Assembly (NCBI GenBank): GCA_030539275.1
Contig: JAUNSK010000009.1
Span: 53,571-117,570, forward strand
DNA from: Oscillospiraceae bacterium
Lineage (GTDB): Bacteria > Bacillota > Clostridia > Oscillospirales > Ruminococcaceae
Length of the DNA: 64,000 nt
Direction: 5' to 3'
Made by a program: the position numbers and the translations under genes. Below are positions 8,468-17,298 of the stretch, one piece after another (the first letter of the stretch is position 1; every line of letters starts with the position of its first letter). The notes beneath the pieces are model-generated. The model saw nothing but the letters and a program-made list of their open reading frames with translations. It was not told the DNA's origin and made no database searches.

Positions 8468-9361
8468 TTGTTTTATCTCATAGGACAAGGTTTCCGCAAC
8501 ATATGGAAAAACAGAGTCATGGGTATGGCATCAGTATGTGTACTGATGGTATCCCTTCTGCTTGTCGGTGTCTGCGTTCTGTTTGTTATGAACGTAGAAA
8601 TACTGCTTGATGCTATTGAGAATAAAAATGAAATTGTTGTATTTCTGAAAGATGAAGTAACAGTTGAAGAGGTTCCTGAGATAGAGGATACGCTCAAATC
8701 AATGGGTAATGTAAGTTCAGCAGTCTACTGTTCCAAGGAACAGGCTCTTGATAACTATATTAACCAGATGGAAGGATACGAGGATATATTTGAATCACTC
8801 AAGACGGATAATCCGCTTCCTGATTCATTCAATGTAAAAATTGCAGATACAACTCAGCTGACACAGACTGTAGACCAGATAAATGCCATGAGTTTTACTC
8901 AGTCAATACAGGCACCTACGGATTTTGTTGAAGTACTTAACAAACTGAAGAAGGTCGTATCACTGATCTCGATTGCAGTTCTTTCTGTACTCATAGTAGT
9001 ATCACTTATTATGATCTCAAATACTACAAGGGCAAGTGTGTATGCACGACGCAGAGAGATAAACATTATGAAATATGTTGGTGCAACTAACTCATTTATC
9101 AGGGTGCCGTTTTTCTTTGAAGGGCTGTTTACCGGATTTATTGCCGGAGTCGGTGCATCAGCAGTAACTTATTTCGGATATACAAAGCTTATGAATATTA
9201 TCACTAATGATATAAGCTTCTGGGAAGTTATCGGTGTAGCTGAACCGCTTCCTTTTGACAATGAAGTAAGAATATTTGTTATTTCCCTGTATCTTTGTAT
9301 AGGTGCAGTAATTGGTGCTCTGGGAAGTGTCTCAAGTACTACTAAACACCTTCAGGTTTGA
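8468..9361 (+). CDS. ftsX: Cell division protein FtsX
   Basis: About 297 aa from the TTG at 8468. FtsX is the membrane subunit that transmits FtsE ATP hydrolysis to extracellular hydrolases. One membrane segment lies near residues 20-42, then an extracellular loop of about 120 residues, then three C-terminal membrane segments, as in the family. The start is odd. The only ribosome site, AAGGGGTGAT (8444-8453), is 18 nt from the TTG but ideally placed for the in-frame ATT at 8459, which would add Ile-Ser-Ser. Such residues before the first conserved FYLI/GYLL block are common in FtsX. No ATG, GTG or TTG lies between. The gene may start at ATT. Confidence 0.9.
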   Translation: MFYLIGQGFRNIWKNRVMGMASVCVLMVSLLLVGVCVLFVMNVEILLDAIENKNEIVVFLKDEVTVEEVPEIEDTLKSMGNVSSAVYCSKEQALDNYINQMEGYEDIFESLKTDNPLPDSFNVKIADTTQLTQTVDQINAMSFTQSIQAPTDFVEVLNKLKKVVSLISIAVLSVLIVVSLIMISNTTRASVYARRREINIMKYVGATNSFIRVPFFFEGLFTGFIAGVGASAVTYFGYTKLMNIITNDISFWEVIGVAEPLPFDNEVRIFVISLYLCIGAVIGALGSVSSTTKHLQV

Positions 9362-9463
9362 CATATCTATTTATCATACGCTTTTTAAAGAAAATTTTAG
9401 ACATCTGAGAGATATCGGATAAGTCAGATTTTTAAAAGGACTTTTAAAATGAGAGGAATTAAA

Positions 9464-10948
9464 ATGAGAAACAGTAAAAAAATAAAGGTTTTTGCATTTT
9501 TGGTTGCAGCTTTTCTCAGTATCAATATGTATACTGTGAACAGAGCTCCGGGTGTTCAGGTTACAGCTGACACAGTGAGTGATCTTGAAAAACTCAAGGA
9601 TGAAAACAATCAGAAAATTAAAAAGCTTCAGGATGAAATAAATGCGGCACAGGCACAGTACGATAATCTTGAACAGGATGAGATTGCAAAAAATCTTTAT
9701 ATCGATTCACTGAATCAGAAAATAGATCTTCAGAATCAGAATATTCAGTATGTTAAGGACCAGATGGATCAGATAGATGCTGATATAAAAGAAAACCAGG
9801 ACAATATTGCGAAGCTTAAGGTAGACATTGAAAAGAAAAATACTGATATTGATGCAAATATGGAACTGTTCAAGCAGAGACTGAGAGCATCATATATGGT
9901 AGGAGATTCAACGATCGCTGCAGTATTTACCGGGTCTGCAGATTTTTATGATGTCCTTGCAAAGTATGAACTTGTCTGCAAGGTTGCAAAGCATGATGAT
10001 GATCTTATAAAAACTCTTAAGACACAGCTTGAAGATCTGCATGACATGAACCAGGCACTTGATGTAAGACAGCAGGAGCTTGATGCAAGTATGGCTGATG
10101 CTGTTGTGAAGAAGGACGAGTTTTCTGCGAAGCTCAATGATCTTACAATTGATTACCAGAATACACAGTCTGAACTCGAAAAGCTTGGGGTAAAGAAAAC
10201 AGATCTGTCACAGAGTATAGAGTTAAAACAGAAGCTGGCTGAAGAAGAAGAAGCAGAACATGACCAGATCGTAGCTCAGATTGAGGCTGCAAAGGAACAG
10301 ATAAGAAAAGCTCAGGAATCAAGCATAGCAGAATCAAAGAGAGTATCTGAAGAACAGTCAAAGGCTGCTGAAGAAGAAAAGAGGAAACAGGAAGAAGAGG
10401 AGAAAAAACAGCAGGCCACAACACAGGCACCGGCTGTAACTCAGGCTCCTTCACAGACCCAGCCTCCTGCGACAGCAGCTCCGTCTACACAGCCTCCGCA
10501 GCAGCAGGCACCACCTGCATCAAACGGTATGGCATGGCCGGTTCCTGGATTCTATACAGTCTGGAGCAAATATGGCTACAGAGATTTTGACAGCAGCTTC
10601 CACAGAGGGATAGATATTTCAGGCGGAGGAATTGCCGGGGCGCCTATTGTTGCTGCAGACAGCGGAGTGGTTGTTACAGTATCAAACTCATGTACTCATA
10701 ACTATTCAAAATACAGCAGCTGCGGATGCGGCGGCGGATATGGAAACTATCTGACTATTTTACATAATGACGGTACATATTCAACATTATATGGTCATTG
10801 TCAGTCCATCATTGTTTCTGCCGGTCAGTCAGTAACAAAGGGACAGACTATAGCATATGTAGGTACAACCGGTTATTCAACGGGAAATCATCTTCATTTT
10901 GAAGTTCTGAAGAATGGTTCAAATATCGATCCGGAATCGGTTCTCTAA
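9464..10948 (+). CDS. M23 peptidoglycan endopeptidase with coiled coil (copy 1)
   Basis: 494 aa from ATG 9464 (AGAGGA upstream); this start aligns with the duplicate gene, while ATG 9449 would add five residues. A signal-anchor segment (VFAFLVAAFLS) is followed by about 250 residues of charged coiled coil resembling PcsB/CwlO/EnvC, a Pro/Gln/Thr linker, and a C-terminal LytM/M23 domain. Zn ligands are visible in HRGID and HLHFEV. A Cys-rich insertion (CTHNYSKYSSCGCGGG) sits between the first two domain strands. The coiled coil is the type that FtsX recruits and activates, and ftsEX is immediately upstream. It pairs with the next gene, an S41 peptidase; the pair is repeated at 12296-15037. Confidence 0.9.
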   Translation: MRNSKKIKVFAFLVAAFLSINMYTVNRAPGVQVTADTVSDLEKLKDENNQKIKKLQDEINAAQAQYDNLEQDEIAKNLYIDSLNQKIDLQNQNIQYVKDQMDQIDADIKENQDNIAKLKVDIEKKNTDIDANMELFKQRLRASYMVGDSTIAAVFTGSADFYDVLAKYELVCKVAKHDDDLIKTLKTQLEDLHDMNQALDVRQQELDASMADAVVKKDEFSAKLNDLTIDYQNTQSELEKLGVKKTDLSQSIELKQKLAEEEEAEHDQIVAQIEAAKEQIRKAQESSIAESKRVSEEQSKAAEEEKRKQEEEEKKQQATTQAPAVTQAPSQTQPPATAAPSTQPPQQQAPPASNGMAWPVPGFYTVWSKYGYRDFDSSFHRGIDISGGGIAGAPIVAADSGVVVTVSNSCTHNYSKYSSCGCGGGYGNYLTILHNDGTYSTLYGHCQSIIVSAGQSVTKGQTIAYVGTTGYSTGNHLHFEVLKNGSNIDPESVL

Positions 10949-10962
10949 TAAAAATATTTTTT

Positions 10963-11007
10963 ATACATCATATTCGCATTTCGGCTATGCGGGTATGATG
11001 TATTTTG
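10963..11007 (+). other. Intercistronic hairpin, copy 1
   Basis: A 17-bp stem: ATACATCATATTCGCAT with ATGCGGGTATGATGTAT, followed by TTTTG. The same hairpin with altered stem bases stands at the same place in the duplicated cassette (13797-13837), so it is probably a partial terminator or RNA-processing element. Confidence 0.65.
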
Positions 11008-11024
11008 CACTATAAAGAAAATAT

Positions 11025-11068
11025 GGAGGCGCTGCAGATCTTTTAAATAAAATCTGCGAATTATTATG
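11025..11068 (+). promoter_or_regulatory. Ribosome site separated from ATG by a hairpin, copy 1
   Basis: GGAGG at 11025-11029, then 4 nt, a hairpin at 11034-11057 (GCAGAT, bulged C, TTT paired with AAA-ATCTGC), then 8 nt and ATG 11066. Folding would reduce a 36-nt gap to 12 nt. Confidence 0.6.
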
Positions 11069-12205
11069 AGTAAAAATAAAAAAAATATTATCCTTTCTGC
11101 AGCAGCAGGTGCTGCTGTAACATTTGCGGCAGTCAGCGTGTTTTATAACATGAAATATAAAAAGTTTGATGCTTTTGCACAGGCGGATTATTTTATAGAC
11201 AAGTATTTTTACAGTGAGAACGATATCAGTTCTCATCAGCTTGTTGACGGTGCACTCAGCGGATATATAAGCGCGCTCGATGACAAGTATTCAAGATATA
11301 TGACTAAGGAGCAGTCACAGCGCAATTCCGATTCAAATGCCGGTGTTGCAACAGGAATAGGGATAAGTGTAAGCTTAAGCGATGATAATTATATTTATGT
11401 AGATGAGGTAATAGAGGATACTCCGGCAAGCAGGGCCGGGATCAGAGCAGGCGATCTGATAACTTGCATAGACTCAAATGATATTTCAGAGATGGAATAT
11501 GAAGATGCCGTAGATATTATCAGACTCAAAAAAGAAGGTTCTGAAGTAGCTTTAACTGTCAGACGCGGTGATGAAACACTGGATTTTACACTCAGTATTG
11601 AAAACATGGAAATCAAAACTGTTGACAGCAGAATGCTTGAGAATAAAACAGGATATATCAGTATTTCAAAATTTAATGAGAAGACTCCGGATCAGATGAA
11701 AGAGGCACTTGATAATTTACTCTCAGAGGGAGCAAAGGGAATAATTTTTGATGTAAGAAACAACGGAGGCGGTCTTGTATCGGCAGTTGAAAAATGTCTT
11801 GATCCTCTTCTGCCTGAAGGTGATATTGCCGTTGCTATTTATAAGGACGGTACTACTGAAACGATAGTCAGGTCAGATGCTGAGGAACTTGACATACCCA
11901 TGGCAGTCCTTACAAATGAAAATTCAGCAAGCGGTGCAGAACTGTTTTCAGCTTCACTCAGGGACTTCAAAGAAGTATCTCTTATCGGTAAAAACACATA
12001 CGGCAAGGGCATAATGCAGGATACATTCAAATTGAAAGATGGCGGAAGTGTCACTTTGACAGTAGCAAGATACAAAACGGTGAGATCAGAATGCTATCAT
12101 GGTGTCGGACTCATGCCTGACTATGAAATAGATGATGATGTAACCACTGAGACTGACGAACAGCTTGAAAAGGCACTTGAGGTAATAAAAGAAAAAACAG
12201 GCTGA
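11066..12205 (+). CDS. S41 carboxy-terminal processing peptidase with PDZ domain (copy 1)
   Basis: 379 aa. An N-terminal membrane anchor (LSAAAGAAVTFAAVSVFY) exports the rest. A PDZ domain lies near 90-175 (GIGISVSLSDD, TPASRAGIRAGD) and the S41 domain near 185-350. The catalytic Ser is in NSASGAELFS and the Lys in TYGKG. Such peptidases trim or degrade extracytoplasmic proteins and commonly regulate wall hydrolases, so the M23 neighbour is a plausible substrate (inference). An in-frame TAA at 11013-11015 rules out a longer start in the upstream sequence. The ATG has no ribosome site within the normal distance; see the hairpin-bridged site before it. Confidence 0.9.
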   Translation: MSKNKKNIILSAAAGAAVTFAAVSVFYNMKYKKFDAFAQADYFIDKYFYSENDISSHQLVDGALSGYISALDDKYSRYMTKEQSQRNSDSNAGVATGIGISVSLSDDNYIYVDEVIEDTPASRAGIRAGDLITCIDSNDISEMEYEDAVDIIRLKKEGSEVALTVRRGDETLDFTLSIENMEIKTVDSRMLENKTGYISISKFNEKTPDQMKEALDNLLSEGAKGIIFDVRNNGGGLVSAVEKCLDPLLPEGDIAVAIYKDGTTETIVRSDAEELDIPMAVLTNENSASGAELFSASLRDFKEVSLIGKNTYGKGIMQDTFKLKDGGSVTLTVARYKTVRSECYHGVGLMPDYEIDDDVTTETDEQLEKALEVIKEKTG

Positions 12206-12231
12206 TAAACCTTTTTATAGGTAAAATTTCG

Positions 12232-12260
12232 TTGACAATACCGGTATTATATAATATAAT
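12232..12260 (+). promoter_or_regulatory. Consensus sigma-A promoter of the duplicated M23/S41 cassette
   Basis: TTGACA at 12232-12237, 17-nt spacer, TATAAT at 12255-12260: a perfect match to consensus, 35 bases before the start codon. Confidence 0.9.
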
Positions 12261-12295
12261 TATACGTAAATAATTATTTTATAAGAGGGTATATT

Positions 12296-13774
12296 ATGAA
12301 AAAAAGCGTAAAAATAAAAGCTGTTGCAATTTCGATAGCTGCATTACTTACCTTAAACTTATATACTTTAAAGAGTACACCTGACATTCTGATAACAGCA
12401 GATACAGTATCTGATCTTGAAAAACTCAAGGATGAGAATAATGAAAAAATAAAACAGCTGCAGGATGAAATAAATGCATCACAGGCACAGTACGATAATC
12501 TTCAAAAGGATGAAACGGCAAAAAATCTATATGTTGATTCACTTAATGAAAAAATAAATCTGCAGAATCAGAATATTCTTTATGTCAGAGATCAGATGGA
12601 CCAGATAGATGCAGATATAAAAGAAAATCAGGATAACATTGCAAAGCTGAAGACGGACATTGAGAATAAAAATGCTGATATTGATGCAAATATGGAGCTG
12701 TTCAAGCAGAGACTCAGAGCATCGTATATGGTAGGCGATTCAACAATAGCAGCGGTATTTACCGGGTCTGCAGATTTTTATGATATTCTTGCAAAGTATG
12801 AACTTGTATGTAAAGTCGCAAAACATGATGATGATCTTATAAAAACACTTAAGACACAGCTTGGTGAACTTCAGGATATGAACCAGGCACTTGACATAAG
12901 GCAGCAGGAGCTTGATGCAAGCATGGCTGATGCTGTAGTCAAAAAGGACGAGTTTTCTGAAAAACTGAGTAGTCTTACTGAAGACTATCAGAATACACAG
13001 GATGAACTTGAAAAACTCGGTTTACAGAAAACAGATCTGTCCCAGAGTATAGAGTTTAAAAAGCAGCTTGCTGATGATGAGGAAGCGGAACACGACAAAA
13101 TCGTAGCACAGCTCGAGGCAGCAAAGGAACAGCTAAGAAAAGCTGAGGAATCACGTATAGAAGAGTCAAAGAGAGTGTCAGAAGAAGCGGAGATAAAGCA
13201 GCAGGACGAGACAAAGGCGCCCGCCGCAACTCAGCCGCCTTCTCAGGCTGAGCCGCAGAAACCTGCTGAAACTCAGGCCCCTGTACAGACTGAGCCTCCG
13301 CAGACAGCAGCACCGACAACTCAGCCTCCTTCACCGCCCGCTTCAGGCGGTATGATGTGGCCTGTTCCCGGTTTTGAAGGTCAGATATCAAGTCATTATG
13401 GGCCCAGAGACTTTGACCACAGTAACCACAAAGGAATTGATATTAATGGTCCCGGTATTGCGGGTGCTGCAATAGTAGCAGCTGACAGCGGAGTGGTAGT
13501 TACAGTATCAAATACATGCACACATAATTATGGGAAATATTACAGCTGCGGATGCGGCGGCGGATATGGTAATTATCTGACTATTTTACATAATGACGGG
13601 ACATACTCTACATTATACGCACATTGTCAGTCCATAATAGTATCATCCGGTCAGTCAGTTTCAAAAGGACAGACTATAGCATATGTAGGTACAACAGGCT
13701 ATTCAACAGGAAATCATCTTCACTTTGAAGTCTACAAGAACGGAGAAAGAATAGATCCTGAGTCAGTTGTATAA
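12296..13774 (+). CDS. M23 peptidoglycan endopeptidase with coiled coil (copy 2)
   Basis: 492 aa, ATG with AGAGGG upstream. It is a close paralogue of the gene at 9464: the same signal anchor, a coiled coil nearly identical over long stretches (for example GSADFYDILAKYELV), a Pro/Thr/Gln linker and a Zn-binding M23 domain (HKGID, HLHFEV) with the same Cys-rich insertion. The linker sequence and the start of the M23 domain (PGFEGQISSHYGPRDF) have diverged most, so the copies may differ in partner or timing. Unlike copy 1 it has its own consensus promoter. Product is exported and acts on peptidoglycan. Confidence 0.9.
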   Translation: MKKSVKIKAVAISIAALLTLNLYTLKSTPDILITADTVSDLEKLKDENNEKIKQLQDEINASQAQYDNLQKDETAKNLYVDSLNEKINLQNQNILYVRDQMDQIDADIKENQDNIAKLKTDIENKNADIDANMELFKQRLRASYMVGDSTIAAVFTGSADFYDILAKYELVCKVAKHDDDLIKTLKTQLGELQDMNQALDIRQQELDASMADAVVKKDEFSEKLSSLTEDYQNTQDELEKLGLQKTDLSQSIEFKKQLADDEEAEHDKIVAQLEAAKEQLRKAEESRIEESKRVSEEAEIKQQDETKAPAATQPPSQAEPQKPAETQAPVQTEPPQTAAPTTQPPSPPASGGMMWPVPGFEGQISSHYGPRDFDHSNHKGIDINGPGIAGAAIVAADSGVVVTVSNTCTHNYGKYYSCGCGGGYGNYLTILHNDGTYSTLYAHCQSIIVSSGQSVSKGQTIAYVGTTGYSTGNHLHFEVYKNGERIDPESVV

Positions 13775-13796
13775 ATATAATTCAAATATTTTTATT

Positions 13797-13837
13797 ATAC
13801 ATCATACCTGCACTGCAGTATTGCGGGTATGATGTAT
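13797..13837 (+). other. Intercistronic hairpin, copy 2
   Basis: ATACATCATACCTGCA pairs with TGCGGGTATGATGTAT (16 bp). Compared with copy 1 the middle of the stem has changed while remaining paired. Confidence 0.65.
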
Positions 13838-13858
13838 TCTGTACTATACAGAAAAAAA

Positions 13859-13900
13859 GGAGGCACCGCAGATCATCCCGGATATCTGCAGGCAGTTATG
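13859..13900 (+). promoter_or_regulatory. Ribosome site separated from ATG by a hairpin, copy 2
   Basis: GGAGG at 13859-13863, 4 nt, a hairpin at 13868-13889 (GCAGAT, bulged C, ATC paired with GAT-ATCTGC), 8 nt, ATG 13898. Flank lengths are identical to copy 1, and the upper stem changed from TTT/AAA to ATC/GAT. Confidence 0.65.
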
Positions 13901-15037
13901 AGTAAAAGAAAAAAAGATATAATACTATCTGCGGCAGCAGGTGCTGCAGTGGCGTTTGCGGGAACAAGCATATTTTACAATTTAAAGTATCATGATCTTG
14001 ATGCATTCAGACAGGCTGATTACTTTATAGATAAGTATTTCTACAGCGATAATGAAGTCAATAAAGATCAACTCGTAGAAGGTGCTCTCAGCGGATATAT
14101 CGGAGCACTTGATGACAAGTATTCGAGATATATGACTAAGGTGCAGACGTATGAATCGACCAATACGCAGGCAGGCATACAGACAGGAATCGGAATAACT
14201 GTAAGTCTCAGTGAAGACAACTATCTGTGTGTAGAGGAGGTAAATGACGATAGCCCGGCAAGCAGAGGCGGTTTGAAAAAGGGTGATATCATAATACAGA
14301 TTGACGGGAATGATGTTGCTGAGACCGGATATAACGAATCAGTAAATATGATAAAACTTAAACAGGATAATTCAGATGTATCCGTTACAGTCAGACGAGG
14401 CACTGAAATGCTCGATTTCACTTTGAAAACTGAAAATATGGAAATAAAGACTGTTGACAGCAAAATGCTTGAGAACAATACAGGATATATCAGTATTTCA
14501 AGATTTAATGAAAAAACTCCGGAGCAGATGAATAAAGCGCTGGACTCACTCATTGCTTCAGGTGCGAAAGGCATAATTTTTGATGTAAGAAACAATGGCG
14601 GAGGTCTTGTCACATCAGTGGAAAAATGCCTTGATCCTTTGCTTCCCAAAGGAGATATAGCCGTTGCGATCTATAAAAACGGAAAAAGTGACACGATCGT
14701 AAGATCAGATGCAAATGAACTTGATATGCCGATGGCTGTTCTGACAAACGAATATTCTGCAAGCGGAGCAGAACTTTTTTCAGCATCGCTCAGGGATTTT
14801 AAACAGGTACCTCTTATAGGCAAAAACACATACGGAAAAGGTGTAATGCAGGACACATTCATGCTTAGTGACTCAGGCTCTGTTACACTTACAGTAGCAA
14901 AATATAAAACAGTAAAATCAGACTGTTATCATGGTGTCGGACTGAAACCTGATTATGAGATAGAAGACGATGAATCTACCCAGACTGATGAGCAGCTTGA
15001 TGCTGCCATAAAAGTAATAAAAGAAAAAATAAGCTGA
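13898..15037 (+). CDS. S41 carboxy-terminal processing peptidase with PDZ domain (copy 2)
   Basis: 379 aa from ATG 13898. The frame is open back to ATG 13829, but that start would translate through the intercistronic hairpin and ribosome site, and copy 1 has a stop there, so 13898 is chosen. Organisation matches copy 1: membrane anchor, PDZ (GIGITVSLSED, SPASRGGLKKGD), S41 domain with the catalytic Ser in YSASGAELFS and Lys in TYGKG. Exported, probably controlling wall hydrolases together with the upstream M23 peptidase. Differences from copy 1 are concentrated around the PDZ domain and C-terminus. Confidence 0.9.
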   Translation: MSKRKKDIILSAAAGAAVAFAGTSIFYNLKYHDLDAFRQADYFIDKYFYSDNEVNKDQLVEGALSGYIGALDDKYSRYMTKVQTYESTNTQAGIQTGIGITVSLSEDNYLCVEEVNDDSPASRGGLKKGDIIIQIDGNDVAETGYNESVNMIKLKQDNSDVSVTVRRGTEMLDFTLKTENMEIKTVDSKMLENNTGYISISRFNEKTPEQMNKALDSLIASGAKGIIFDVRNNGGGLVTSVEKCLDPLLPKGDIAVAIYKNGKSDTIVRSDANELDMPMAVLTNEYSASGAELFSASLRDFKQVPLIGKNTYGKGVMQDTFMLSDSGSVTLTVAKYKTVKSDCYHGVGLKPDYEIEDDESTQTDEQLDAAIKVIKEKIS

Positions 15038-15064
15038 AAATCAGTTTTTGAGGGTATGATACCA

Positions 15065-15093
15065 TTGACAATATAAATTATATATAATATAAT
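15065..15093 (+). promoter_or_regulatory. Consensus sigma-A promoter of greA-lysS
   Basis: TTGACA at 15065-15070, 17-nt spacer, TATAAT at 15088-15093; leader of about 85 nt before greA. Confidence 0.9.
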
Positions 15094-15185
15094 AGTTTGG
15101 TACGGGTGTATCATATAAATTTGCATATACCTGATATTCAGCAGTGATTTTATAAAAATAATATAAAGACTTAAGGAGAATAAAT

Positions 15186-15659
15186 ATGGCTGAAAAGAAG
15201 CAGATGTCCCGTGAGGGCTACGAGAAGCTGGAAAAGGAACTGGCTTATTTAATTACAGTCAGAAGAGCAGAAGTAGCTCAGAAACTTAAGGAAGCCAGAT
15301 CTTTCGGAGACTTATCAGAAAATGCTGAGTATGATGAGGCTAAGAATGAACAGGGTATACTTGAAGCAACAATTGCAGAAATGGAAAACACAATTGCAAA
15401 TGCTGAAGTTGTTGAGGATGACAGTATATCTACAAATGAAATAGGTGTCGGATCAACAATTGAAATAAAAAGAACTGACAAGGATAGAATTGAAAAATTT
15501 AAAATTGTCGGAACAACTGAGGCAAATCCTCTTGAGGGAAAAATATCAGACGATTCTCCTATAGGCAAAGCAGCTCTGAAGAAAAAAGTCGGCGAAACAT
15601 TTACAGTTGAAGCTCCTGCAGGAGAACTTCAGTTTGAGGTTATTTCTATTTCAAAGTAA
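15186..15659 (+). CDS. greA: Transcription elongation factor GreA
   Basis: 157 aa, the normal length, with TTAAGGAG upstream of the ATG. GreA enters the RNA polymerase secondary channel and stimulates cleavage of backtracked RNA. The N-terminal coiled coil carries the catalytic tip motif GDLSENAEYDEAK with its acidic pair. The C-terminal FKBP-like domain contains SPIGKAALKKKVGE. It is followed after 22 bases by lysS, an arrangement known in many Firmicutes. Confidence 0.96.
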   Translation: MAEKKQMSREGYEKLEKELAYLITVRRAEVAQKLKEARSFGDLSENAEYDEAKNEQGILEATIAEMENTIANAEVVEDDSISTNEIGVGSTIEIKRTDKDRIEKFKIVGTTEANPLEGKISDDSPIGKAALKKKVGETFTVEAPAGELQFEVISISK

Positions 15660-15681
15660 GGAAAGGTAAGGTTATTTATCC

Positions 15682-17199
15682 ATGAGTGACAATCAGACTA
15701 ATGATCAGCTCCAGGAAGAAGAAATCCAGGAACAGGATATAAACATTTTAAAGAAGGTACGTATTGAAAAGCTGAATGAACTGAAGGGAAAGGATCAGGA
15801 TCCTTATCAGATCACAAAATACGATGTTTCAGTAAAAAATAAAACAATAAGAGATAAATATGATGAGCTTGAGGGTCAGACTGTTACAATAGCCGGCCGT
15901 ATTATGAGCTGGCGAGACATGGGTAAAGCTAATTTTATAGATGTCCGTGATGATACAGACCGCATGCAGGTTTATATCAGAATGAATGATATTGGTGAAG
16001 ATCAGTTTGCTGAATTCAAAAAATGGGATATCGGCGATATAATCGGAGTAGAAGGTTTTGTTTTCACAACAAGAAAGGGCGAGATCTCCATTCACGCTCA
16101 GAAGGTTGTTCTCCTTTCAAAATCACTTCTTCCGCTTCCTGAAAAATGGCACGGACTTAAGGATCAGGATATGAGATACCGTCAGCGTTATGTTGATCTC
16201 ATCTGCAATCCTGAAGTTAAGGATACATTTGTAAAGAGAAGCCAGATACTCAGAGAGATCAGACAGTATCTTGACTCACTCGGATATCTGGAAGTTGATA
16301 CTCCTGTTCTGCATACACTTGAGATAGGTGCTGCTGCCAGACCTTTTGTAACACATCACAACGCACTTGATCTTGATATGTATCTGCGAATAGAAACTGA
16401 GCTTTATCTGAAGAGACTTATAGTCGGCGGTTTCAGCAAGGTTTATGAAGTTGGCCGTATCTTCAGAAATGAAGGAATGGATACTTCACATAATCCGGAA
16501 TTTACATCGATCGAAATGTATCAGGCATATACTGATTACTTCGGTATGATGGATATAATAGAAGATATGTATACAATGCTTACAAAAAAGATCTGCGGTA
16601 CTGATGTGATTACATATCAGGGAACTGAGATCAATATGGGCGGTCCATGGGAACGTCTTACAATGGTTGAGGCAGTCAGGAAATATGCAGGCGTTGATTA
16701 CAACGATTGGAAATCAGACGAAGAAGCACGCAGCTGTGCTAAATCTAAAAATGTAGAGGTTGAAGAAGGAGAAAAAGCTACAAAGGGACATGTTCTCATA
16801 GCATTCTTTGATGAGTATGTTGAAAAGAAACTTATTCAGCCTACTATTATATATGATTATCCGGTTGAAAATTCACCTCTTGCAAAGAGAAAGCCTTCAG
16901 ATCCTGCATTTACTGAAAGATTTGAATACTTTATATATGCAAGAGAAATGGGAAATGCATTCAGTGAACTTAATGATCCTATTGATCAGAAGGAACGTTT
17001 TGTTAAACAGGTAGAGGCAAAACGTGCACAGGGTGCAAATGCCGAGGTTGATGAGGACTTTGTAAATGCTCTCGAATACGGTATGCCTCCTACAGGAGGA
17101 CTTGGCTTTGGTGTTGACCGTCTTGTAATGCTTCTGACAGACTCAGCATCAATAAGAGACGTTCTTTTGTTCCCGACAATGAAACCTATTGATATGTAA
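15682..17199 (+). CDS. lysS: Lysyl-tRNA synthetase, class II
   Basis: 505 aa. It charges tRNA-Lys with lysine. An N-terminal OB-fold anticodon-binding domain lies near 60-160 (TVTIAGRIMSWRDMGKANF). The class II core has motif 1 near RSQILREIRQYL, motif 2 (FRNEGMDTSHNPEFTS) and motif 3 (GMPPTGGLGFGVDRLVML). The first about 30 residues are an acidic extension (NQTNDQLQEEEIQEQD) that is longer than usual. Co-transcribed with greA and ended by a strong terminator. Confidence 0.96.
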   Translation: MSDNQTNDQLQEEEIQEQDINILKKVRIEKLNELKGKDQDPYQITKYDVSVKNKTIRDKYDELEGQTVTIAGRIMSWRDMGKANFIDVRDDTDRMQVYIRMNDIGEDQFAEFKKWDIGDIIGVEGFVFTTRKGEISIHAQKVVLLSKSLLPLPEKWHGLKDQDMRYRQRYVDLICNPEVKDTFVKRSQILREIRQYLDSLGYLEVDTPVLHTLEIGAAARPFVTHHNALDLDMYLRIETELYLKRLIVGGFSKVYEVGRIFRNEGMDTSHNPEFTSIEMYQAYTDYFGMMDIIEDMYTMLTKKICGTDVITYQGTEINMGGPWERLTMVEAVRKYAGVDYNDWKSDEEARSCAKSKNVEVEEGEKATKGHVLIAFFDEYVEKKLIQPTIIYDYPVENSPLAKRKPSDPAFTERFEYFIYAREMGNAFSELNDPIDQKERFVKQVEAKRAQGANAEVDEDFVNALEYGMPPTGGLGFGVDRLVMLLTDSASIRDVLLFPTMKPIDM

Positions 17200-17214
17200 T
17201 AATAAATTCAATAC

Positions 17215-17246
17215 TGGGGCGGCATAAAAATGTCGCCCCAATATTT
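17215..17246 (+). terminator. Rho-independent terminator after lysS
   Basis: TGGGGCGGCA pairs with TGTCGCCCCA, followed by ATATTT. Confidence 0.8.
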
Positions 17247-17298
17247 ATAAAAGTATATTTCTGCTGTAAAATTCCATTTTGTTATGAGGTGTCTGAAG

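Noticed and set aside
13829-13897. Longer start for the second S41 peptidase
   Set aside because: It would translate the intercistronic hairpin and ribosome site; copy 1 has a stop at the same place.
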